DNA from: Marinitoga aeolica
GTDB taxonomy: Bacteria; Thermotogota; Thermotogae; Petrotogales; Petrotogaceae
Assembly (NCBI RefSeq): GCF_029910535.1
Contig: NZ_CP069362.1
Location: 744,001 to 808,000 of the forward strand
Reading direction: 5' to 3'
Length of the DNA: 64,000 nt
A model generated the notes under the pieces. The model had not been told where the DNA came from. It ran no database searches and saw only the letters and a list, made by a program, of their open reading frames with translations. The translations under genes were made by a program, and so were the position numbers. Positions 8,312 through 17,695 of the stretch are shown here, in pieces (within the stretch, counting starts at the first letter, position 1; the number at the start of each line of letters is the position of its first letter).

Positions 8312-10821
8312 TATATCACTTCCGGAATGATAATATGAAATTTAGTTCCTTTATTATATTCACTTGTCACTCTTATTATTCCTCCTAACTTTTCTACTTC
8401 TTTTTTGACAATACTCAATCCCATTCCTCTACCTGAAAGCTGTGTGGCTTCTTTAGATGTTGTTATATAATCTAAAAATATAATATTCAACAGATCTTCT
8501 TCAGAATTATACTCAATATTTTTTATTTTTGCAATCTGTTTTAATTTTTCCACATCAATCCCCTGTCCATCATCCTCAATCATTATATTTATTTTACTTT
8601 TTTCCTTGTATATTTCTACTCTAATATTTCCACCTTCATTTTTTTCATTTGCTATTCTTACTTCTGGAATCTCTATACCATGAACAATAATGTTTCTAAA
8701 AATATTAATCAGCGATTTTACAAAATCAAAATATTTTTCAGGATCAATTGATATTTCTTCTCTCGAAATAATTTTAGGATCATTTATTACCTTACCAAGT
8801 TTTTTGGCTAATTCTTTTGAATACGAAATATATGGATATAATAATTTTTTTAGGCTTTTATATCTTAATTTCTTTATTTCTTTTATTAGTTCACTATTTT
8901 CGTTCAATACCTGTTTCATTTTAAACTCTAATTCATATATTTTCGACTTCGGTATTCTTAATATATCTTCTTCTATTTCATGCCCTAATTCTTCTTTTAA
9001 TTCATGTATCTCTTTTTCAAAAATATTATATAATCCAATAATATCGTCTTCATTTAAATTATTTACTAAAATCTTATTTTCTATGTTATGTAAAGCATTT
9101 GATATTTTATTTAAATGGAATTGAGAAAATATTCCTTTAAAATTATGAACATTTCTATATAGTTCATTTTCATCTTCATTTAATATATTTTTTAATTCAT
9201 CAAGCATTTTTTTAAAGCTTTTTATATTGTAAACAAATGCTTCATAATTTCTTACTATAGTTACTATTTTCTCTAAATTCTCTTTTTCTTCATTAACTTT
9301 AATTCTCAATTCTTTTTCAGAGGTTATATCTTTTAAAATAACCATAACAACGTCTTCATGATCTATATATTTATAATCAACCTTATAATAACCATAATTT
9401 ATTTTAATTTCAGAAGGTAAAAAAGAGATATAAACTTCTTTTTTTATTTTTTCTTTTTCATTAAATAAATCATTCAAAACTCTTTTTATAAAGTCCTTAT
9501 CATAATTTAAAAACATTAAATCAAGAATATTTGTTCCTTCAATATTTTTTCCAAATATCTTATTACATTCTTTACTATATTCGTTTCCAACTATCAGATT
9601 TTTATCAAAGCTTAAAAATCCTTCTCCTGAATTATCCAATAAAACTCTTATATCTTTAGTTCGCTTTGAGACCTCTTTTTCAAGCTCTTTATTCCAATTT
9701 TCTAATATTTTATTTTTCACCGATAATTCCAAATTTAATTCTTTGATATTTCTCAAAATCAAGAAAATCATCGAATTAATCAAAATAAATATAGACCATT
9801 GTATTAATGGTCTTTCCCATTTTATTACTCTAAAATCTCCTAAAATTTCATATATTGCAAATGCTGATACTATTATTATTGCAACTGATAATATATAAGC
9901 TTTGTGATCTTTCAATTTAAATCCAATATATAAATTATATAGCATCACTACTATATCTATCAGTAAAGAAAAATATAGCCCTAACACATAAATTACATAA
10001 TAATTATATTCATACCCATTCATTACTTGTATACCTGAAACAATAGCAAAATATATAATATGATATATTATCAACCATTTTATTACTTTTTTTGTTGAAT
10101 AATCAAACACATTATAAAAAAACCCCATTATTCCAATAGGCGAAATATACTTACCCAAATCCATCACATATGACCAGAAAACATTATTCGGAAAAAAATA
10201 TTTAAAAGTTTGAGTTTGACCTGATATAAATAAACCAATTCCCAAAGAAAAAATACTCAAAAACAAAAATGATTTCCTAACTTCCGAATTTCTTTGATGT
10301 AGTAAGAAAAATAAATATATAATTAAAGAGATTGTTAATACAAAAAAACTAAATATAACTAATAATATTTTATCCAGTTCCACTATTATCTGATGAGTTA
10401 ATAATTCCATTTCATTTCCCAACAAAAACTCTCCAAAAAATCCAACGTCTTTTCTACTTGAAGAAACTCTAATAATTAAATATTTATTTTGAAAATCATT
10501 CGGTATTTTAAAAATACTTTTTGGACTAAAAAAACTTTTACCAAAAGTATTATATATTTCTATATCTCCTACATACATACTTGAATTATCAAATATCCCT
10601 GTTAAATACACAGCAGGGTTTTCTAATTTTATATCCGGAAGTTTGTGGCGTAAATATAACATTTCACCTTTATTTTCCAGAGGAATACCTGGCGTCTCAT
10701 ATTTATGCCACGTTGTTTCATCTTCCCATTTATATTCCCAACCATCATATAGTTTTATATAAGACAAAGCCATTATTGAAATAATAATATAAAATACAAA
10801 AAACATTATTTTTTTCATCAT
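8311..10821 (-). CDS. Membrane sensor kinase: 7TM-DISM-like, PAS, Hpt-like, HATPase
   Basis: An 836-residue protein. Residues ~5-20 form a signal or membrane helix, ~22-145 an exported beta-rich domain like 7TMR-DISM extracellular regions, and ~150-365 about seven membrane helices. Then come a charged coiled coil, a PAS-like domain (~385-500, beginning LLDNSGEGFLSFDKN) and a helical segment with RNVHNFKGIFSQF, where H559 sits in a histidine-phosphotransfer-like context. A CheA-like ATPase follows (N box near RNIIVHG at ~709, then DDGQGID and GRGMGLSIVKKEV). I see no classic HisKA helix, so H559 is the best phosphorylation site, as in CheA. ATGs at 10821 and 10818 both follow GAGGTG. The last base overlaps the CheY-like gene. 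Confidence 0.8.
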   Translation of the reverse strand: MMKKIMFFVFYIIISIMALSYIKLYDGWEYKWEDETTWHKYETPGIPLENKGEMLYLRHKLPDIKLENPAVYLTGIFDNSSMYVGDIEIYNTFGKSFFSPKSIFKIPNDFQNKYLIIRVSSSRKDVGFFGEFLLGNEMELLTHQIIVELDKILLVIFSFFVLTISLIIYLFFLLHQRNSEVRKSFLFLSIFSLGIGLFISGQTQTFKYFFPNNVFWSYVMDLGKYISPIGIMGFFYNVFDYSTKKVIKWLIIYHIIYFAIVSGIQVMNGYEYNYYVIYVLGLYFSLLIDIVVMLYNLYIGFKLKDHKAYILSVAIIIVSAFAIYEILGDFRVIKWERPLIQWSIFILINSMIFLILRNIKELNLELSVKNKILENWNKELEKEVSKRTKDIRVLLDNSGEGFLSFDKNLIVGNEYSKECNKIFGKNIEGTNILDLMFLNYDKDFIKRVLNDLFNEKEKIKKEVYISFLPSEIKINYGYYKVDYKYIDHEDVVMVILKDITSEKELRIKVNEEKENLEKIVTIVRNYEAFVYNIKSFKKMLDELKNILNEDENELYRNVHNFKGIFSQFHLNKISNALHNIENKILVNNLNEDDIIGLYNIFEKEIHELKEELGHEIEEDILRIPKSKIYELEFKMKQVLNENSELIKEIKKLRYKSLKKLLYPYISYSKELAKKLGKVINDPKIISREEISIDPEKYFDFVKSLINIFRNIIVHGIEIPEVRIANEKNEGGNIRVEIYKEKSKINIMIEDDGQGIDVEKLKQIAKIKNIEYNSEEDLLNIIFLDYITTSKEATQLSGRGMGLSIVKKEVEKLGGIIRVTSEYNKGTKFHIIIPEVI

Positions 10822-10979
10822 ATCACCTCATCAAAATTATACCATATTTCTGTACTTTTTATGATTTATATGTTATAATTAAAATGAATACATAAATTAA
10901 ATTATTATTAACTATTGAACAAAAATAATTTTACAAAAGTCATAATAATATCTTTTTAAAAATCACAGGGGGTGTAAAA
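10822..10979. promoter_or_regulatory. Divergent promoters, sensor kinase and Ig-repeat protein
   Basis: An extended -10 TGGTATAAT on the minus strand (TATAAT at 10841-10836) faces the kinase gene. An extended -10 TGTTATAAT on the plus strand (10871-10879) lies about 100 bp before the Ig-repeat protein and implies a long leader. A GGGGGTG ribosome site precedes ATG 10980. Confidence 0.55.
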
Positions 10980-13900
10980 ATGGAGAATTTCAAAAAGTAT
11001 TTTTCTTTATTCATGATTTTAATGATTTTTATTGTTTCGTTTGCTACGGTTAAAAATGTAACCATAAGAACTAAAAATATTGACACATGGGATTTTAATG
11101 TTTCTACTGATTATGCAATAATAACACCAGGTATTATATTAAACGGAGATTTATTTAGTGCTACAGTAAAAAACGATACCAATCCCGCTACTATTTTCGC
11201 AGATATCACGTTAAGTGTTTTAAGTGGTGAGTGGGAAGGAGATTATTTAATTGTCAGATTTGGACCTATTAATCTTAAATCAGGAGAAACATTTATTTTA
11301 AAGAATACTGAAGTCCTGGACTATCTTGATAAAGTATCTTTAAAAGAAAATAATATGACACATATTTCTGATTTAAAAGATACTTCTGATTTTCTTAATT
11401 TAGAACTTGCAGAAGGAAAATACTCATTAAATATCAAAATCATAGAATTAGAGAATAATGAAGAGGTTGAAAAAGGTTCTAAAACATCTAATATTGCAAT
11501 AATAAAACCTGACCCAATTGAATTTATAAAATTACCTGAAGGAGATACTCTTTATCCAACTATTAAATGGAGCTTAAGTCGCGTCCCATGGTATTCAGAA
11601 ACTAAAAGTATATTGGAAATTGAAGAAAATGGGAAAAAGATATTTTCTAGAACATTTAAACATAATAAACCTGATCAAAACGTTCTTGATTTAGATATAA
11701 AAGGTTATCCTACAGGGAATAACATTGAGGATGGTGTATTTACTTATAATATTACAGGAGAAGATAATGATCCAGTCTTTAAACGTGGTAAAACCTATAC
11801 ATTTAGAGTTATAATGAAAGATTCTGGAAACAATGAAATATCAAAAACACTTGATGAAAATGTTACCTTCAACATTTCATATCCAGATATGGTTTTTCCA
11901 GTTGGTGAAATAGATAATATTAAACCTATTTTCGAATGGTCCTTTGAATATGATTCAGAAGTTGCTTACTATCTATTAAAAATAGATGGTGTTGGAAATT
12001 ATAAGGTATATGGTTCTCAAAGTTTTGAATTACCTAAAACTTTAGAATGGGGAAAAAGTTATAAATGGAAAGTTATTCCTTATTATGAAGATAATACGCC
12101 TTTCTTTGATGATTCTGAAATAGATTGGGTAGAATTTTCAACACCACAAAATAATCCTCCTGAAGTTTCTATATTAAGTCCGTCTGATGGTGACTATTTA
12201 TTATATAATGAGGAATACACATTTGAAGGAGAGGCTATTGATAATGATCCTGAAGATGAAATAACAAAAACATGGTGGGAAATAGATGGCAAAACATATG
12301 AGGGTAATTCAATTACATTTATCCCTAAAAAAAGATATATGGATAATCCATTAAAAATTAAATTTTTTGCCAAAGATAAATATGATCACATTTCTCAAAC
12401 AGAAATAAATGTTTTTGTTAAACAGCCGAAATTAAAAATTACCTCTCCTGCAAATAATTCCAAATTTGCTGCAGGAGAAAGTGTTGAGTTTAAAGCTATT
12501 TCACAGGATTTAGATGAAGATATTATATGGTATGATAATGGTAATGAAATTGGAAATGGTAATTCATTTGAATATGCTTTTGATGAAACAGGAGAACATT
12601 CAATAGAAGCTATTTCCGGCGATTATTCAGACTCTATTACGATTTTTATAGAAGCATTACCTGTATTAAAATCTGAAGAAACTGAATTCGAAACATATAT
12701 AAATGAATCTATATCATTAACCGTTGATTATGAGAATTTAAACCCAGATGAAATCCAATGGGTTTTAAATGGAAGAACAATTGGTAATGGATCTGCTTTA
12801 GAATTTGCATCTGATCAACCTGGTGAATATACTGTTATTGCAAAATACAAAGATTTATCTGTAGAATTTCATATTAAAGTAAAGGCCATTCCTCAAGTAC
12901 GTATTATAGCACCTTTAGAAAATGCAAAAATAAAAGCTGGTGAAGAAATTACTCTTAAATCGGAAGCTAAAAATATAGAAGAAGATATTATATGGTATTT
13001 AGATGACGTAGAAATTGGAAGAGGAAAAGAGATTAAATTTACATTTTCTAATGAACTTGAAGGAACACACATATTAAAGGTTGAATCAGGCATCGCTTCA
13101 AATGAAATAACAATTGAAATTTATGTGGAAAGATCTGTAACAATAACTGATCCAGAAAGCAGATTGCTTGTTATTGATATTAACAAAACATATTCATTTA
13201 AAGCTAAAAAGGAAAATATAGAAGAAGAAATTCAATGGTTTATAAATGATGAAGTTGTTGGAAGCGGAGATACATTCGAATATACATTCACAAATAGCGG
13301 TGAGTATATAGTTAAGGCTGTAGCTGGTGGATTTTCTGATGAAGTTACTGTAAAAGTTGTAGGAGAAAAATATTTAATTATAAAAAGTCCGCTTGATGGT
13401 GCAAAATTTGAAGTAGGTGAAAATATAAAATTTAGTGTAGACGCCAAAAATTTAATAGAAGATATTATATGGTATGCTAACGGGGAAGAAATAGGTAAAG
13501 GAAATACCATAGAATATGCTTTTAATGAATCTGGAAGTTATGAAATCACAGCTAAGAGTGGTGATTTAGAAAATTCTATAACTATAGAAATACTATTACC
13601 TGAAAATATCAAAATCGTTTCTCCTGATGATGGAGCAGAATTCTTTGTTGGAAAAGAAATTGAATTTAATGCTGAAGGCGAAAATTTAAGAAGTAACATT
13701 CAATGGTTTGTAAATGGTGTATTAATTGGAAGTGGTGAATCAATTACCTATACCTTTAACACTGCAGGAAATTATGAAATAAAGGCTAAAACAGAAACAG
13801 TGGAATCAATAATCAAAATAAAAATTCTGGAATCACAAACATTAAAAATCATTTCCCCTAAAAATGACGATATATACAAATTAGGTGAAACAATTAAATT

Positions 13901-16900
13901 AAGGGCTAATACTAAATATGAAACAACGATAGAATGGTATGCTAATGGGGAATATTTAGGCGAAGGTAATGAATTTAATTTTACTCCAGAAGAATCTGGA
14001 AAATATGAAATAAAAGCTATCGCCGATAATATTGAAAAAACAGTTGAAATATATGTATATAAACCTATAGGAAATCTAACAATTAATGGTCTTGAAAAAG
14101 ATATCTTCTTTGATGATGAAACAATAGAATTAAATGCCGTATATGACTATGATGAAACAATTGGTATTAAAGAAAGAAAGTGGATCCTTGATGGAAAGAA
14201 TATTTCTGATACAGATAATATAACTCTTTCAGAACTTAAACCAGGTTTACATGTTGTACAATTTAAAATTTGGGATAATATGAATAATCACGCAGAATCA
14301 AAAGTAACAATTAATGTTGTAGAAAGATTAGAAATTGAAATTCTTTCGCCTGAAGAGGATGCTCATTTTAATTTAAATGATTCAATAAGATTAAAAGTCG
14401 GATTGAAAAAGGGTAAATGGAATCAAATAAAAGAAATTAATTGGTATTTCAATGACAATAAAATTGCTAATGGAAGGGATGCTCTCGTTTCAAATGTTGG
14501 CGAAGGTGATATTATAATTAGAGTTGAAGTCATTGACATTCTTGATGAAGTATATACTAAAGAAATCAATATCAATATCTCTGATAAACCAGTACTTGAA
14601 ATATTAGAACCAAAAAATAATTCAACATTTAAATACGGTGATGAAATAAAAGCTGTAGGTACTGTATATATTACAACATTAGAAGGAAGAAAAAAACTTG
14701 ATACAAATGATATTACCTGGTATGTAGATGGTGATGAGATTGAAAATGGTGGTGTCGTATTTATTGAAAATTTAAAACCAGGTGAACACACAATTCAGGC
14801 AGAATATAAAGATTTAACATCCGAAATAAATATAAAAATTTTAGAGCCAGCTAAGGCAGAAATATTAGAGCCTGATGAGCTTGCTTTCAATCCCGGAGAT
14901 AAGCTAACAATAAAGGGTAAAGGTGATGGAATTTTAACCTGGTATCTAAATGAAAACGAAATTGGAAATGGAAGTATTTTAAATTTAGATACTCAAAATA
15001 TAACTTCAAAATCCAAATTAACTCTAAAAGCCATATTTAATGATATTGAAAGTGAATACTCCATAACATTATTACCAAATTCCAAACCTGTAATAAATTG
15101 GGAATCTCCAGATAACGAAGAAAAATTTGTTTCAAATGCAAATATTCCTATCAATGTAAAAGTAGAAGATAAAGAAGATGGATTATTATCATATGAATTA
15201 TATATTGATGGAAAAAAACTTGGTGAAAATATTGATTCAATATTTGCCGGAACATTAAAAGCAGGTCCTCATACTTTAAAAATTATTTCAAAAGATAAAC
15301 TTGGTGTTGAAGTTAGCGAAGCAAGAAAAATTATTATTAATCAAAAACCTAATCCAACTATAATTTCTCCACAAAATGGTCAGGAAATAACCGCCGGAAT
15401 GACACTTACACTTGAAGCTATCGTACAAGATGATGATCAGATAAATGAAGATAAAATCATATGGATGATTGATGGCGAACAAATTGGTAGCGGCCTAAAA
15501 ATAGGGTATACAAAAATATTATCAACAGGAGAACATTTTATAGATTTATATGTTGAAGATTCAATGGGAGAATACGTACAATTATCTTCAGATATAATAG
15601 TTGTTGAAAAACCTAATATACGAATTACTCAACCTATAGACGGCTCAGTAATAAACATTGGAAATACACTTGTATTACAAGCTGAAGCCTTCAAAGGCCC
15701 TAACCTCCCATATGAAGATGATAAAGTGACCTGGAAAATAGATGGAGTAATTACTGGAACAGGTAAAAGATTAGAAGTAAACACAAACTCTTTAATTTCA
15801 GGCGAACATGCAATTACAGCTATGGTAGAAAATGTTTCCGATACTGTTAGAATAATGATAAATACTCCTCCAAACATAGATATCACACAACCCTTGGACG
15901 GAAGCATATTAAGCACAAAAGATCTTATTATATTTAATTCCTCAATAAGTGATTTAGAAAATAATGTAAAACCAGAAAATATTAAATGGATTATTAACGG
16001 GGAAGAAAAAGGCTCAGGTATTTCCTATAATGCTGGAAACCTTGGTGTCGGTGACTATAGAGTTACAGCAAAAATTACTGATGATAATGGATTATCAAAT
16101 GAAAAAACTATTTCTATAAAGGTCATATCACCTTTAAAAACAGACATAACATCACCTGAAAATAATTCAGGCTTCTCACAAACTGATATTATTAACTTAA
16201 GCGCAAATATTTCTGGTGGATTAGAACCGTATAATATAACCTGGACAATAAAACAACCAAATACTCCAGATAAAACATTAAATGGAAATAATTTGACTTT
16301 AAACGCATTTGACTTAAATCCAGGGAAAGCTTTAATTACCTTTGAAGTTAAAGATTCTTTAGGTAATGTATATACTGAAACTCGTGAAATTACCATTTTT
16401 GAAAAAATAAAAGTTAAAATAGTAAAACCAGAAAATGGCCAGGTATTTGTAAAAGGTCAGGAAAATATAAATGCCGTAGCACAATTATTTAATGAAAAAG
16501 GGAAAAATGCAACTGTTGAATGGTTACTTAATGATCAAAAAGTCGGTGAAGGAAATGTTTTAAATCTTGATACAAAAGATATGCCAAATGGAAATTATAT
16601 ATTAAAAGTTATTGTCAAATCAAAAAAGGAAGAAGATAGCGATTCAATAAATATAGCTATTAGGGAAAAGTTGAAAGTTAAAATAATATCCATATATGAT
16701 ACTGTTAAATCTGAAAATGAAATTGAATTAAAAGCCTTTGCACTTGACCCATTAGATGGGGAAATTGAAAATATAGAGTGGAATTCCAACCTGCAAGGAA
16801 CTCTAGGTACTGGAAAAGAAATAAAAATTAAATTAATTCCTGGAAGTCATATAATAACTGCTACTGCAAAAAATTCAAAAGGCAAAACAGCTAAAGATTC

Positions 16901-17681
16901 TATAAATATTTTAAGTATTGGCGAAACGAAAATGTCTATTGAATCTCCAAATGATGGTGATATATTTACGGGTTCTGTAGAAATACCATTTAAAGCTAAA
17001 GTAATGGATGCTGATGGTTCTGAAATATCTCCAGAAAACATTATCTGGATTTCAAGTATCGACGGACAAATAGGAAATGGTACTGAAATAAATAAAAAAT
17101 TAAGTGCGGGAAAACATGAAATAACATTAAGTGCTATGAGTAAATATAATGGATCTATTACAAAGAAAATATCCATACAGGTATTAGAAGAAGCAAAAGT
17201 AGAACAAAAATTAGTAATAGATGTTGAAGATGGCCTTTTAGTAATACAAAATCAGCCAGTTGAATTAAGTGCATATAAAATAGGTGTAGAAGGAGATATA
17301 GTATGGACATCAGATATCGATGGAGAATTGGGTACCGGTGATACAATAGAAGCTATCCTTTCAACACCTGGAGAACATGAAATAACTGCCAGTGTTGGAG
17401 ATATATCAAAATCTGTAAAAGTTAAAGTAATTCCATATAAAGAAAAGAGGGAGGTTATAGCAGTTGTCATCGGGTTGAAAGGGGTTGCCTCAACTAAATA
17501 TAAAGACAATACAAATGATTTAAAAATATTATCCCCTCTATATAATGGCGACACTTTAATAATTTATAATGAGACAGAAATAAAATTAGCGTTCAAAGAT
17601 GGATCACAAAAAACTTATACAATAAATACAAATGAAGGTACTAGGTTTGAAGACAGAAGAGAAATTACATTTAATGAGTGA
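10980..17681 (+). CDS. Giant secreted Ig-like repeat protein with FecR-like C-terminus
   Basis: A 2233-residue exported protein with an N-terminal hydrophobic signal (residues ~8-24, ending VSFATV). After a ~400-residue N-terminal region come about 20 Ig-like repeats. Each has a core like IxWYxNGxEIGxG, then an FxxxGxYxIxA strand and a TIxI end; I counted 20 to 21. The copies are diverged, so the array is old. Residues ~2157-2233 resemble a FecR-type domain (VIGLKGVAS, LSPLYNGDTLIIYNETEIKLAF). It is 14 bp upstream of a probable beta-barrel gene. A likely role is a periplasmic or toga scaffold spanning the wide periplasm; that is inference. I see no enzyme motif. Confidence 0.72.
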   Translation: MENFKKYFSLFMILMIFIVSFATVKNVTIRTKNIDTWDFNVSTDYAIITPGIILNGDLFSATVKNDTNPATIFADITLSVLSGEWEGDYLIVRFGPINLKSGETFILKNTEVLDYLDKVSLKENNMTHISDLKDTSDFLNLELAEGKYSLNIKIIELENNEEVEKGSKTSNIAIIKPDPIEFIKLPEGDTLYPTIKWSLSRVPWYSETKSILEIEENGKKIFSRTFKHNKPDQNVLDLDIKGYPTGNNIEDGVFTYNITGEDNDPVFKRGKTYTFRVIMKDSGNNEISKTLDENVTFNISYPDMVFPVGEIDNIKPIFEWSFEYDSEVAYYLLKIDGVGNYKVYGSQSFELPKTLEWGKSYKWKVIPYYEDNTPFFDDSEIDWVEFSTPQNNPPEVSILSPSDGDYLLYNEEYTFEGEAIDNDPEDEITKTWWEIDGKTYEGNSITFIPKKRYMDNPLKIKFFAKDKYDHISQTEINVFVKQPKLKITSPANNSKFAAGESVEFKAISQDLDEDIIWYDNGNEIGNGNSFEYAFDETGEHSIEAISGDYSDSITIFIEALPVLKSEETEFETYINESISLTVDYENLNPDEIQWVLNGRTIGNGSALEFASDQPGEYTVIAKYKDLSVEFHIKVKAIPQVRIIAPLENAKIKAGEEITLKSEAKNIEEDIIWYLDDVEIGRGKEIKFTFSNELEGTHILKVESGIASNEITIEIYVERSVTITDPESRLLVIDINKTYSFKAKKENIEEEIQWFINDEVVGSGDTFEYTFTNSGEYIVKAVAGGFSDEVTVKVVGEKYLIIKSPLDGAKFEVGENIKFSVDAKNLIEDIIWYANGEEIGKGNTIEYAFNESGSYEITAKSGDLENSITIEILLPENIKIVSPDDGAEFFVGKEIEFNAEGENLRSNIQWFVNGVLIGSGESITYTFNTAGNYEIKAKTETVESIIKIKILESQTLKIISPKNDDIYKLGETIKLRANTKYETTIEWYANGEYLGEGNEFNFTPEESGKYEIKAIADNIEKTVEIYVYKPIGNLTINGLEKDIFFDDETIELNAVYDYDETIGIKERKWILDGKNISDTDNITLSELKPGLHVVQFKIWDNMNNHAESKVTINVVERLEIEILSPEEDAHFNLNDSIRLKVGLKKGKWNQIKEINWYFNDNKIANGRDALVSNVGEGDIIIRVEVIDILDEVYTKEININISDKPVLEILEPKNNSTFKYGDEIKAVGTVYITTLEGRKKLDTNDITWYVDGDEIENGGVVFIENLKPGEHTIQAEYKDLTSEINIKILEPAKAEILEPDELAFNPGDKLTIKGKGDGILTWYLNENEIGNGSILNLDTQNITSKSKLTLKAIFNDIESEYSITLLPNSKPVINWESPDNEEKFVSNANIPINVKVEDKEDGLLSYELYIDGKKLGENIDSIFAGTLKAGPHTLKIISKDKLGVEVSEARKIIINQKPNPTIISPQNGQEITAGMTLTLEAIVQDDDQINEDKIIWMIDGEQIGSGLKIGYTKILSTGEHFIDLYVEDSMGEYVQLSSDIIVVEKPNIRITQPIDGSVINIGNTLVLQAEAFKGPNLPYEDDKVTWKIDGVITGTGKRLEVNTNSLISGEHAITAMVENVSDTVRIMINTPPNIDITQPLDGSILSTKDLIIFNSSISDLENNVKPENIKWIINGEEKGSGISYNAGNLGVGDYRVTAKITDDNGLSNEKTISIKVISPLKTDITSPENNSGFSQTDIINLSANISGGLEPYNITWTIKQPNTPDKTLNGNNLTLNAFDLNPGKALITFEVKDSLGNVYTETREITIFEKIKVKIVKPENGQVFVKGQENINAVAQLFNEKGKNATVEWLLNDQKVGEGNVLNLDTKDMPNGNYILKVIVKSKKEEDSDSINIAIREKLKVKIISIYDTVKSENEIELKAFALDPLDGEIENIEWNSNLQGTLGTGKEIKIKLIPGSHIITATAKNSKGKTAKDSINILSIGETKMSIESPNDGDIFTGSVEIPFKAKVMDADGSEISPENIIWISSIDGQIGNGTEINKKLSAGKHEITLSAMSKYNGSITKKISIQVLEEAKVEQKLVIDVEDGLLVIQNQPVELSAYKIGVEGDIVWTSDIDGELGTGDTIEAILSTPGEHEITASVGDISKSVKVKVIPYKEKREVIAVVIGLKGVASTKYKDNTNDLKILSPLYNGDTLIIYNETEIKLAFKDGSQKTYTINTNEGTRFEDRREITFNE

Positions 17682-17695
17682 AGGGGGGATAAAAA

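Noticed and set aside
10980-17681. Many minus-strand ORFs of 60-120 codons inside the Ig-repeat gene
   Set aside because: They mirror the repeated codon pattern of the coding strand, lack ribosome sites and show hydrophobic shadow composition.
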